From assembly GCA_949825045.1 (NCBI GenBank), contig OX463827.1, positions 8,206,501-8,270,500 of the forward strand: a stretch of 64,000 bases of DNA, written 5' to 3'. The translations under genes were made by a program, and so were the position numbers. Positions 32,670 through 43,118 of this stretch are shown one piece after another (the first letter of the stretch is position 1; the number at the start of each line of letters is the position of its first letter). Origin of the DNA: Argyresthia goedartella. Lineage: Eukaryota > Arthropoda > Insecta > Lepidoptera > Argyresthiidae. The notes under the pieces were generated by a model. The model was not told where the DNA came from. It searched no databases and saw only the letters and a list, made by a program, of their open reading frames with translations.

Positions 32670-33410
32670 AAATAGTCGGTAGGCGGTAGGGTCACGGTGT
32701 GTATTTGGTGTGCAAAAGGCGCTAACTCAGCATTCTGCCAAGGGTGGGGGCCCTCAGCGCTGATTTTCAGTTAGTGCCAGAATTACATTATGAGAATTGA
32801 GTCGTGTACCAGACGACCCTATCACGGTAGATTAAGGTTCACGAATCCTCGATCCAGTAACGAGGGCAAAGTCCATGTTATTTCAAGAAAGCAGTGACTT
32901 TGTGATATTACAAGACCGCTCTCATCTGGAAAATTCTCGAAATCCGCGATATTTCCAGCGACTTAGATGTGTAAGTTGAATTTCTGTATCGCTTTATTTT
33001 ATGAATATATAATAAAAACTGGCCAAGTGCGAGTTGGACTCGCGCACCGAGGGTTCCGCACAAATCGCATTACTTTGTGAAGGAACTAAAAATGTACGGC
33101 CTTCGGATTTTTCCCTTTACCTACTTGTGCAGATCTTGCTTCTTGGCAAATTTCATAATTATAGGTCAGGAAAGGGCCCTATATATTTTGATTCCCTTGC
33201 AAACATCTAGAAATATAAACTAAATTAGACATATCTCAGTATCTTTTGATTGCGTTGACGGATAAGTTTGATGTTTTCACAACTTCAATAAACTACAGAT
33301 CTGAGTAATGGATATCAATTTCTACTTGATATCTTCACGAATACCCGATAAAAAGGGTCTTGATGAATAATAATTAGTTCAGTGGCTGTTCTTGATAACT
33401 AAAAAATACA
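32670..33410. other. dpr intron 3; fragments only
   Basis: Mostly unassigned. A short piece at 33013-33065 (GCCAAGTGCGAGTTGGACTC, GGGTTCCG) is the edge of the GGGTTCCG repeat family seen complete at 37890-38313. Confidence 0.45.
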
Positions 33411-33414
33411 TGTA

Positions 33415-33665
33415 GCCCATTAATGTCCCCACCAAGGGGCACAGGCCTTTACCTGGATACGAGTAAGATTAAGCCATACTCCACCACGCTGGCTCAGTGC
33501 GGGATGGTGGAGGGGTTTTACGACCACTACCACGTAGCGATAGTAGCTGGGACCTACAGCTTAACGTGTCATCCGAAACACTGAACGTCCGATAATGAAC
33601 GATAAATTAATTATCTCATTGGTTTCGAACCCGCATCGCCTGTGTGAGAAGCAAGCGTGAAACAC
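33415..33665 (-). mobile_element. tRNA-derived SINE, family C variant
   Basis: Inverse of the 10505-10765 copy: CCATTAATGTCCCCACCAAG and GGGCACAGGCCTTTAC at the left, then GCTGGCTCAGTGCGGG. The tRNA-like head (GTGTGAGAAGCAAGCGTG) lies at the right. Confidence 0.6.
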
Positions 33666-33724
33666 ATTAAACCAACTAAACTTAAACATGCCTGTAAGAT
33701 AGACATCAAGCGCTCATCATGGTT

Positions 33725-33850
33725 TGCTGGAAGAGATCTCTTGTTAGAGATAAGCTCGCCTTTGTACACTATTTTAATATATATCTTGTCAATATAATTA
33801 TTTGTGTGCAATAAAGAAATTATGAAATTATGTTTATTAAAATATATTGT
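33725..33850 (+). mobile_element. 3' UTR fragment of the LINE type seen at 13990-15650
   Basis: GCTGGAAGAGATCTCTTGTT, AGAGATAAGCTCGCCTTTGT and GTGTGCAATAAAG match the minus-strand 3' UTR near 14012-14040. No coding sequence remains. Confidence 0.6.
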
Positions 33851-34084
33851 TGAGTTTTGGTTGTACATTATCCTAATATTCAAATATTAATCATATTAGT
33901 TCGATAAAAATTGCTTTTAATGTTATAATCGAGACAAAAAGTGAAATAAAAATAAAAATAAATGTTTTAAATTGGAATACGATAGTTTCAGCTGAAAAAA
34001 AACTCTTATTATTCGTAGCTAAACTTTCGTCTATGTATAACATAGAAAAAGTGACCACAAAACTATAGCAATACGTAACCAAAT

Positions 34085-36070
34085 CTAGTTTGGTTATTTT
34101 TTTAACGAAACTGTTTTGTAATTAATGTTAACATTATTTTGTCTAAGTCATACCAAGGTGATTACTTAAAGGTAGGCCTACTTACATGCAGTTAGTAAGC
34201 CAATTGTTTGTTTACTTCAACCATTTTTTACAAAACAGTTTGACTGTTATTAACAAAACTAATAAGTTGTTTTAGCTGCGTTGTTTGTTACTATAACCTT
34301 ATATATTAGTTAATTAAGATAACTTGTTTTGTTCATTTTTACAAAACAGTTTGACTGTTAGTAACAAAACTTTGCTTTTTTTAGCTGTAGTTGTTTGTTT
34401 ATATGGTATTTAGTACTTCTTTAGTGTGTAGCCTAATTTATTTTAGGTATCTGAGCGTTTTAGCATGGCAATAAGCGATAATTTCCCTTTTAATATTTCA
34501 AGAATCACCGATTAGATTGACATTATTTTCAAATCAATCTAATCGGTGATTAGATTGATGCTAAAAAGCTCAGATAGCTAAAATAAATTAGGCTACACAC
34601 TACAGAAGTACTAAATACCATATAAACAAAAAGCTGCAGTTAAAACAAACAAAAACTTTATGGTACTAATTTATATAAAATTTAAGAAATAAAAGCAATT
34701 GTTTTACAAATGTAATTGTTGTATTGTTAGACTTAAAAAATACAATGTAAGAACATTGTTAGTCATTATTATCATTATCACATAAATCAAAATCTCAAAA
34801 CAACGGGAATCTTTTTCCCAATGTCCCAGTGTCCTCCAGTGGCTGTAGGACGTATTCGTAAGTTGTAGTAAGTATTACTAGTACCCTGTGAGGCTTGTGA
34901 TCTATTCAGCTCAGTCGACTGATCTTCATATGTCTGAAACTGAGAAAACCATGTGATTAAGGCGTATCAATCTATTCCGGTTAGGTAACCACGTAGTGGT
35001 AAGGAAATAGAGGTACCTTTTCAATTTCTGTTGATTGTAGACTTCTATTTCTATAGCCATACTTTCCTCCCCTTTGTTCTGGAAAAATATCGCTAGGTAG
35101 GTTAGACACAGATGAAAGCTAGAGTTATTAGTGGGTTTGGGTGCCGAGGTACCAGGTATATTACTTTTGGCGCGTCGTTGGCACTATGCTGGCGCGGCCG
35201 GTACCTTATGGCTTTTTACCCCCAGATTGCCCTAGCTTTAGCTTACAATATAATAAAAGGAAATGATTAGGTAAACACGTACCTTTGAATAATGTAAAAT
35301 ACACTTCCAGGCCCCACGCCGCAGATAATCTTCGAAAGCATCTGGGCTCTGCTCAGCCATGGTTCTCTCACTCAGTTTTACGTAGGTAACTGAATAAATT
35401 AAAGTATCTTCTCCGGTTTGTGCTGCTGACAGAGATGACAAGCACAGAACAATTTTACTTAGTGTTTGATGAAAAACGGAGACATGTCTTCACACGACTG
35501 TCCCGAGAGGCGCAAGAATGAATAGAAAATCAACGTGTTTGACATGGCGTGTCGCGTCGTCGCGCCGATCGTAGCAAATTGCAATTTTGGAAATTCTTCG
35601 CTCTTGCACAGATTAATAAAGAGTTGCTCTTGTCACTGTGTCGCACGGTCGGATTTTGTTTGACAAGACGCGCGAGGACTGTTTGTAGTTCGTCATCCCG
35701 TAAACAAAAGTGTTTGGTTTTAAACAATCAAAATACGGCTATCATAAGATAACGCTATGTTTAGTTCAAAATATTAGTATGTTGTTAATTACATAAGTTT
35801 TGTTGAATTGCAGTTTTGTGTGTAAAAAATAACAAACTTAATATCAAAAATTGGGATAATAGTAGCAAGATGTTTGTTTAGTGTTTAACAATAATAATTG
35901 TTTGATAATTCAGCAAGCCTTTAGTAACGAATAGTCTAAGAATTAGTATAAACTAAGTTAACATGTTTTGTTGCACGTTACCAATCCGATTTGTTTACTT
36001 CATTAAGGTTATACATGACTAAATATTAGCTTTTAAACAACCGAACTGAAAATAACCAAACTAGTTTTGT
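34085..36070. mobile_element. Foldback-like element, ~2 kb
   Basis: Outer inverted ends: CTAGTTTGGTTATTTT at 34087-34102 and AAAATAACCAAACTAG at about 36050-36065. Inside, 34383-34470 and 34559-34645 are a long imperfect inverted pair (TAGCCTAATTTATTTTAG against CTAAAATAAATTAGGCTA) around a smaller palindrome (AATCACCGATTAGATTGA at 34503-34520 and its inverse at 34534-34551). Two direct copies of AAAACAGTTTGACTGTTA lie near 34235 and 34345, and AGTTTTGTTATTAAT recurs near 36148 and 36177. No transposase was found. Confidence 0.5.
35250..35441 (-). other. Possible captured exon or transposon ORF, unclassified
   Basis: From the minus-strand ATG at 35360, MAEQSPDAFEDYLRRGAW is followed by KCILHYSK and then GTACGTG, which would serve as a splice donor. 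The upstream in-frame part (35361-35441) looks like UTR. It lies within the foldback-like element. I do not recognise the protein; it could be a first exon of an unknown gene, a captured host exon, or chance. Confidence 0.25.
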
Positions 36071-36491
36071 GCTTCGGAAATAAACCACTTTAATTATTTC
36101 AAATAAAGTTTGTTGACGACTAACTGAAGTATGGTTAAAAAGGCAAGTTTTGTTATTAATTTAATTAATCAAAAAAGTTTTGTTATTAATTTTTTTCAGC
36201 TATTCTCTTTTTGAATTCATTGCATCTTAGACTTAATCTTTATGAAATAATAAGATTTGGAGTTAATTAAATAATCAAGTTATGAAATCAATAAAAATGG
36301 AGGAATGGCCAAATTTTCAAAGATATTTTTTTCCTTCCAGAAGGGTGCTCCTTGCCGTGATCTAGCTAGTTAGACCTAGCGCGATCAAGGTTAGAAGAGA
36401 GGAAGGCAAAGAGAATTTCTTCCTTCCTTCATTTAAGTCAAAGAACGATATTTTCAATATTTATCATTAACACAAATGTATAGCTATGTCG

Positions 36492-36679
36492 TATATGTCG
36501 TAGCTATATCGTAAATTTGATTATTTCATGAAATAGCCAACCATGGATTGACTTTATCATAAAATTATCAGAAAGGGCTAACTAGGGGTGTTTTGCCCTA
36601 AAATATTTATTCGTTCAATGAAAGTTCTAATTCAACCATGGTTGGCTATACAATTCTACGATAATGTTACGACATATAT
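36492..36679. mobile_element. Short palindromic MITE
   Basis: The outer ends TATATGTCGTAGCTATATCG and CGATAATGTTACGACATATA are imperfect inverted repeats. An inner pair, AGCCAACCATGG and CCATGGTTGGCT, is perfect. About 190 bp, no coding capacity. Confidence 0.6.
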
Positions 36680-36739
36680 AGTACGGTATACTCAGCGACA
36701 CACTTGTAATAAGTTTTCCGTTTTGTCGTAAGCCATCGC

Positions 36740-36985
36740 CAGCCAACTGGAGAAAAATGGCCTCGTTTGTACCTCTGCCAGGCCTTATGGGAGAAGTTGA
36801 CGCTATGTTATGTTATTTTGCAAGTCCTACACAGAACATGATTCTGAAAAACTTTTATACTTTAGTTTATACTTAATTGAACAAAAACAGAAGATATAGA
36901 TACACTACAATGGAATCTACGTGTACAAAGGCGAGCTTATCTCTAAAATATTATTTCTTGCAGCAAACCTAGGATGGAAAGGACA
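36740..36985. mobile_element. SINE family C 3' fragment and LINE 3' UTR fragment
   Basis: 36755-36818 carries the family-C 3' part (TACCTCTGCCAGGCCTTATG, GTTGACGCTATGTTATG). 36925-36985 is the inverse of the LINE 3' UTR motif (AAGGCGAGCTTATCTCT, TTTCTTGCAGCAAACC). Confidence 0.5.
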
Positions 36986-37029
36986 CACTAAATAATATGT
37001 AGTCATATGTCCATAACGTAAAATAATGA

Positions 37030-37425
37030 ATAGTAGTTTATTTACACATAATAATATCACTCGAGAGTTTTAATGCCTAATTATGTACAGTTACATACAC
37101 TAGTTTATCTACATATCATAAGCTCTCTTCTCTTAAGCATAAGGAACCGCATGTTCGACCGGTATTGTGGCATTGATCATTGCTCTGCAGTTGTTTAGCT
37201 TGTTCTGTAGTACCAACTTCACAGACAAACTATAGGGCCGGCATGCAGGCGGCCGTCGGCGTTCGCAATTTTTGTCATAATATGTCGAAATATTGATACA
37301 TTATGGTCATAATATATCAATATTCAGATAACAAATTAGTTTTTACCAAGTAGTATGATTATGCTGGTCGTAACGTGCGGTTTTTGGACGCAGTAAAGAG
37401 GGTTTATGATACGTGTGTAGATAAA
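37030..37425 (+). mobile_element. MITE family M, copy 2
   Basis: Core 37104-37425: TTTATCTACATATCATAAGC at the left end and TTATGATACGTGTGTAGATA at the right. The interior matches the other copies (GTTCGACCGGTATTGTGG, GTGCGGTTTTTGGACGCAG). The left extension from 37030 includes CTCGAGAGTTTTAATGCC. Confidence 0.75.
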
Positions 37426-37436
37426 AAATATTAAGT

Positions 37437-37570
37437 GACGGGCTGTCTCTGATGGCGCTAGGAACTCTGTTCCAGAGCCTGATAGCTCATAGTCTGAACC
37501 CATGTTCATATGCGACTGAGCTGTGTTGCGGAATTATAAGCAGGGGCCGAGTTTTCTATAGAAGACAAAA
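37437..37570 (-). mobile_element. LINE ORF2 C-terminal fragment
   Basis: The sequence ACGGGCTGTCTCTGATGGCG and CCAGAGCCTGATAGC parallels 14258-14330 (ATGGACTGTCCCTGATGGCG), which encodes ALPCAIRDSPSV on the minus strand. It is a short, decayed fragment of the same LINE type. Confidence 0.5.
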
Positions 37571-37889
37571 TTAGTGGTGATAGTTTTTGTCTACATACAT
37601 AACTTTATTAGGATAACCGACTGGATAGGGCAACTGGTATCAAAGTTAAATAGCATCTTATTAGGGTAAATTATATGTTAAAATTGTTTCAGCACGATTA
37701 TTTTAACTTTTTTCGTCGCTGGGAGGGATCAAAATGGCCTGCAAACATGAAATTTGGCTCAGGGTTGTATCAAAAATATAATCAAAAAGACGAGAAGTTT
37801 AAAGTAATCGTATTGTTTTAAGGTTTCACTAACCAATTATCATAAAGTGTAAGTCTTCTAAGCAGATTCGAGTATTAGGAAGCCCTGTA

Positions 37890-38313
37890 AGAATAAAAAC
37901 CGGTCAAGTGCGAGTCTAAATCGCGCACGAAGGGTTCCGTACCACCGTTCAATGGAAGCGATGGTGTGGAGTGAATAGTTTGGATTTTACACAGCAAAAT
38001 ATTGTTTACAAAGTTATTGGTGCGGTTACTTTCACACTCCATGTACGTAACCAGGTGCATCCATAAGTTTGTATGTGGTATTGAAAGAATTGTTGTATGG
38101 GAGCCCCCTTAAATATTTCTTTTATCCTGTTTTTTAGTATTTGTTGTTATAGCGGCAACATAAATACATAATCTGTGAAAATTTCAACTCTCTAGCTAGC
38201 TAGGTTCTTGAGATACAGCCTGGTGACAGACGGACGGACGGACGGACGGACGGACAGCGGAGTCTTAGTAATAGGGTCCCGTTTGGAACCCTTCGGGTAC
38301 GGAACCCTAAAAA
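37890..38313. mobile_element. GGGTTCCG repeat, copy 1 of an inverted pair
   Basis: It begins AACCGGTCAAGTGCGAG...GAAGGGTTCCGTACC and ends GGGTACGGAACCCTAAAAA, which are short inverted ends. The interior has CTCTCTAGCTAGCTAGGTTC and (GACG)n at 38230-38252. 40222-40655 is its reverse complement with few differences by eye. A lepidopteran-type non-autonomous element; its class is uncertain. Confidence 0.65.
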
Positions 38314-38319
38314 CGATCA

Positions 38320-39090
38320 TTCTTATAGTTTTAGTGGATTTTTACTGTTGAAATGTTGGCTTGCTTTGTCTGTCTGTGCTAGAATTTAAAGTATTTGAAT
38401 GTTAATTGGTTTGATATAATAGGAAGATATAATTGGAGTAACTTAATTTTTTATGTAAATAAAAACAAGTATATTCATAATTTTAAAAGAGAAACAGAAG
38501 GTAACTGCAAGTATTATGTACCACACACAATATATTTCTATATAATTAAATTATATATCTGTATGTATATAACTATTTATCATATAACTATTTCATTATT
38601 ACATTGATCTATATAATATTTATAAATAGTAATAGTAAATATAGGTAGATATTTTATGTACCCACAATGATTGTTGCAAAAGATGTCCTGCAAATGAAAT
38701 ACATCGAATGTATAGAAAAAATATATACTTTTTTTAAAGTTAAGAACAGAAAACTGTCTTAAAAACAATTTATCACAACAACTTAAATATTCTCGAAAAT
38801 ATTCGTCACATTCTCGGGGGACTTGCATAAAAAATATCTCAGGCTCCACTAATAGAAAACATCCAATAAATTATCGGGAAAATGTTCAGCATGTAATAAA
38901 AAAGCCGGCATTACCGATTTATCGGTAACCGATAATGACGCCGCCGAATGGCATGTTGAACGGGCTTTGAATTTAATATCGAAGAAAGAAAGTAAATTCA
39001 CAACATTTAATAATGCTGAGCAATTTTATAGCTTAAATTGACACCACTTTGCCTCTGCCACCCAATATGGGAAAAGGTGTAACTGTCGCT
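38320..39090. other. dpr intron 3; no gene seen
   Basis: AT-rich non-coding sequence, with a short SINE family C 3' motif at 39045-39085. Confidence 0.5.
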
Positions 39091-39096
39091 TTTGTT

Positions 39097-39310
39097 TTTT
39101 TTTAGGGTTCCTTACCTCAAACCATAAAAAAGGAACCCTAGGATTACTTGCGTGTGTGTCCGTCCGTCTGTCACAGGCACTATTCTCAGGAGCTGAGATA
39201 GGGTCTTGAAATCTTCTGCAAAAATACTTATCCTGATAACCGCAACATAATATTGCCTACAAAAAGCGGAGGGGGTAAAATGCCAAAACGAAAAAAAAAC
39301 ACCGTCATAA
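39097..39310. mobile_element. Diverged, truncated GGGTTCCG repeat
   Basis: TTTTAGGGTTCCTTACCTC and GTCCGTCCGTCTGTCAC match the end and the simple repeat of the family at 37890 and 40222. The remainder is diverged. Confidence 0.5.
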
Positions 39311-39349
39311 ATCATGTAGGATGTCGTTGAAAAGGGCTCTTTATAAACT

Positions 39350-39850
39350 TTTATCTACACACGTATCATAAACCCTCTTTACTGCGTACAAAAACCGCAC
39401 GTTACGATCAGCATAATGTTAAACTACTTGCTAAAAACTCATTTCTTATCTGAAAAATTACACATTATGACCATAATGTGTAATTTTTCTGCATATTATG
39501 ACATTCAAATTTCGAACGCCGACGCCCGCCTGCGTGCCGCCCCTAGTTTATCTGTGAAGTTGGTACTGACATTCAAATTTCGAACGTGACGCCCGCCTGC
39601 GTGAAGTTGGTGCTACAGAACAAGCTAAACAACTGCAGAGCCACAATGCCGGTCAAACATGCGGTTCCTGAACACATCAAAGAGAGCTCATGATATGTGT
39701 GTAGATAAACTAGTGTATGTAACTGTACATAATAAGGCATTAAAACTCTCGAGTGATATTATTATGAAACTCGCCTTCGGCTCGTACTCTCGAGTATTAA
39801 TGCCCTCCGTTATGTAGCAGTCACATAAACTACTATTCAAGATATGTTTT
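39350..39850 (-). mobile_element. MITE family M, copy 3, with extension
   Basis: Core 39350-39709, in the opposite orientation to copies 1 and 2. It holds an intact ATTATGACATTCAAATTTCG stretch, the site into which the full-length LINE inserted in another copy. The interior repeats a ~50-bp block (TTCAAATTTCGAACG..GACGCCCGCCTGCGTG) twice. The extension 39710-39850 carries CATTAAAACTCTCGAG and its inverse around GAAACTCGCCTTCGGCTCG. Confidence 0.75.
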
Positions 39851-39897
39851 TTTGATTATAGTCTTGACAACTTCAGAAGTTATGATCAAACCCCCTC

Positions 39898-40011
39898 CGC
39901 TCCGGTCTTCGAAACTGTAGTTTCGAAGACCGGAGCGTCTATATTTTGTACTTTTTCATAATTTTTAGACTCTGTGGAGTCTAAAAATTATGAAAAAGTA
40001 CAGAATATAGA
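39898..40011. repeat. Two adjoining long palindromes
   Basis: Palindrome 1: 19-bp arms 39898-39916 and 39919-39937 (CGCTCCGGTCTTCGAAACT and its exact inverse) with a 2-nt loop. Palindrome 2: 35-bp arms 39938-39972 and 39977-40011 with one mismatch and a 4-nt loop (TCATAATTTTTAGACTC lies near its centre). They touch with no base between. Confidence 0.9.
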
Positions 40012-40019
40012 CCTTAAGC

Positions 40020-40660
40020 CAAAAATTATAGGAAAACCTACCCGAAATTACCAAGGTGTTTTATTTATCTGTAAACTGTTTACATGGAGTATGAAAGTGG
40101 GCCGCACCAATACTTAATAAACAACATTTTGCTATGTAAAATCCAAACTATTCACTCCACACCATCCCTACCAATTCACAATGCAACGGAACCCTTTGTG
40201 CGCGAGTCTGACTCACACTTGACCGTTTTTTAGGGTTCCGTACCCAACGGGTAAGAACCGAACCCTATTACTAAGACTTCGCTGTCCGTCCGTCCGTCCG
40301 TCCGTCCGTCCGTCGGTCTGTCACCAGGCTGTATCTCAAGAACCTAGCTAGCTAGAGAGTTGAAATTTTCACAGATTATGTATTTCTGTTGCCGCTATAA
40401 CAACAAATACTAAAAAACAGGATAAAATAAATATTTAAGGGGGCTCCCATACAACAATTCTTTCAATACCTCATACAAACTTATGGATGCACCTGGTTAC
40501 GTACATAGAGTGTGAAAGTAACCGCACCAATAACTTTGTAAACAATATTTTGCTGTGTAAAATCCAAACTATTCACTCCACACCATCGCTTCCATTGAAC
40601 GGTGGTACGGAACCCTTCGTGCGCGATTTAGAATCGCACTTGTTTAAAGTTACTTCTACA
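40020..40660. mobile_element. GGGTTCCG repeats: partial copy and inverted partner
   Basis: 40030-40225 is a truncated copy (ACCGCACCAATA.., CAACGGAACCCTTTGTGCG). 40222-40655 begins TTTTTTAGGGTTCCGTACCC, contains (GTCC)n at 40283-40312 and CCTAGCTAGCTAGAGAG, and is the reverse complement of 37890-38313. The pair is separated by about 1.9 kb. Confidence 0.65.
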
Positions 40661-40669
40661 GCGACGTTG

Positions 40670-41262
40670 TGATGGGATGTAAAATTTATATAATTCTAGC
40701 TTATGCCCGCAACGTCATCTACGTATTCCCAGGCATTATCATTTACCGAGATAACGTTACCCTCCTTCTTTATGTTAATCTAGCTCATAAACTAGCTCTG
40801 TGCGAAATTTCATCCAAATCCGTTCAGCCGTTTAAGCGAGATTGAGGCACAAACACACAACATCCAAACATCTAAACATAGCTTATTTCTCATTTATAAT
40901 ATTTGATGTATGCAGGCTTTTCAAAAGCACATGGATTTCGAAACGCGTTTTACCAGGGCTAATTGTATCATAAATAAAGTCTTCTGGTCGTAAAGAATTT
41001 CTTATTGATTTCTTCGGATAATAAGTTTGTGGTTATTACTATCTTTCTAACAAACATGTACGGTGCCGCACGCGTATTTATTTTTGCTGATTCTGCTAAC
41101 TCTGCTGGGTAGTGGTTTACTCGGGTTTCCCGCCACAGAACTCATCCCATTCGCTCGATATTTCTATCCAAGCTGCAATGCCTCTGGGTCCCAACCCTGT
41201 AGATCGTCTTTTGATATACTCACAATGCCCAAAATTTTTATTTTGGTAGTTTTATTAATAAC
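40670..41262. other. Unassigned repeat-like sequence; small ORF
   Basis: 40695-40870 (CTAGCTTATGCCCGCAACG, AATCCGTTCAGCCGTTTAAG) looks like a dispersed lepidopteran repeat, possibly Helitron-related. The 67-codon frame 41063-41266 begins MPHAYLFLLILLTLLGSG, signal-peptide-like. Related sequence near 41606-41680 lacks the frame, so I doubt it is a gene. Confidence 0.35.
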
Positions 41263-41264
41263 AT

Positions 41265-41580
41265 AACATGCGTAGCGTCACGCCTTTTCCCATTCGGGGT
41301 GGCAGAGGCACAATTGTGAAAAATTTGAGCCAGCTATTCGACACTCCATTTTGCGTGACAGGGGGCTAGCCCATCGCCGCAGCTATTGAGTAATGAAGGT
41401 TTCCTCACGATATTTTTCCATCGCCGTTAGAACGTCCGTATACTTATATATATACTTAACACGTATATATGTACTTAAGATAAATTAATTATCTCATTGG
41501 TACATGGTCAGAATTCGAACCTGCATCTCCTGTGTGAGAAGCAAGCGTGAAACCCGTCAGACCACGGAGCTCTTTTTTCT
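41265..41580 (-). mobile_element. tRNA-derived SINE, family C
   Basis: The inverse order of family-C blocks: CACGCCTTTTCCCATTCGGG, GGGGGCTAGCCCATCGCCGC, TTATCTCATTGGTACATGG, and the head CTGTGTGAGAAGCAAGCGTG at 41530-41550. Confidence 0.72.
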
Positions 41581-41779
41581 TATTAATAGATAACTTTTTA
41601 AGAAATGTTCGGTGCATTCATTTATTTTTGCTGAGACTACTAATCCTTCTGGGTGTAGTGCATTTTAGTCGGGTTATTTTTGACACAATTCTGAAAACCC
41701 TAACATAATAAAATATTTGTGTTCAGAGCCTCTTTATTCTTCATATTTTTTGCCGTTTGGCGATTAGTATGGATAATTG

Positions 41780-42149
41780 ACGTTGCTAATAGTAGTTTAT
41801 GTGACTGCTATGTAATTATGTACAGTTACATACACTAGTTTATCTACACACATATCATAAGCTCTCTTTGATGTGTTCAGGAACCGCATGTTTGACCGGC
41901 ATTATGGCTCTGCAATTGTTTAGCTTGTTCTGTAGCACCAACTACGGGCGTTCGAAATTTGAACGTCTGTACCAAATTCACAGACAAACTAGGGGCGGTA
42001 TGCAGGCCGGCGTCGGCGTTCGAAATTTGAATGTCATAATGTGTAATTTTTCAGAAATGAGTTTTTACCACGTAGTTCAACATTATGCTGATCGTAACGT
42101 GCGGTTTTTGTAAGCAGTAAAGAGGGTTTATGATACGTGTGTAGATAAA
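41780..42149 (+). mobile_element. MITE family M, copy 4
   Basis: Core 41839-42149, bounded by TTTATCTACACACATATCAT and ATACGTGTGTAGATAAA. A ~45-bp internal block containing CGTTCGAAATTTGAA is duplicated (41945-42035). Confidence 0.75.
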
Positions 42150-42154
42150 AAAAT

Positions 42155-42645
42155 ATACATGGGTAAACTATAGATATCGTTCACCTTAATTTGGGAGATG
42201 GAGATGGTGGTGTAGATAGGGGGGAGCTCCCTTGTCACCCACTAGGTGTAGGTATAGTTTTTTTTTCGAGGAAATGTTTAGTTTTTGAGTAATCAAGTAT
42301 TGAATTTTTAAGTTTGAGGTAATATTTACAAAATTTTCAGTACGAAAGTAACATAAAGCAGTCATAACATTTTTTTTTATTTGCATACGCTTCGCTCCTC
42401 TACGCTCCGGATTTGCTTCTTCTAAGTTCTAACCTAACGTATAACCCAATTGAAATTTAGCCACAATAACTTACTCTAGCCAAATTTAACTCAAAAATAT
42501 AATGCTACTTAAACTCAGACTTCATAAGTGTTTATTTTTTGAATTAATGACAGATCTGAGTTTCATTGCGCAAAAGTCTTTGAATTTTAATTTAAATAAT
42601 TATAATACTTGTTGTACTTTATATTTCAGTTTTTTTTATTTTAAC
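42155..42645. other. dpr intron 3; no gene seen
   Basis: AT-rich non-coding sequence. Confidence 0.5.
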
Positions 42646-43118
42646 CTATTTTATCTACACACGTATCATAAACCCTCTTTACTGCATTCAAAAACCGCAC
42701 GTTACGATCAGCATTATGTTAAACTACTTGGTAAAAACTCGTTTCGTATCTGGAAAACTACACATTATGGTCATTATGTGTAGTTTTTCTACATATAATG
42801 AAATATGAAATGAAATGAAATGAAATGAAATGAAATATATTTATTGTTTTTGTTCTTACATCCTAATTATAATGGTGGCCCTAACTCCCAAACTAGGGCG
42901 ACCTGTGTGTCAGGAGCTAGAGGCCATACGGAACATAGTTTTGCATTTATAGCTATGTAGGAACATTGTTGCTTACAAAATTTAATCTTAAGAATAGTAA
43001 GTAAGTTGCTAATTAGTGTGTAATTAACTTGCAATACCTTAAATAAAAAAGGAATAGTTGACATCTAAAACATATTTTAATAACTACTCTCACTAGAGAA
43101 TAATCTGCAACCAATAGA

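Noticed and set aside
41063..41266. A small secreted protein (hydrophobic N-terminus)
   Set aside because: A related stretch near 41600-41690 does not keep the frame, so the region looks like a decayed repeat.
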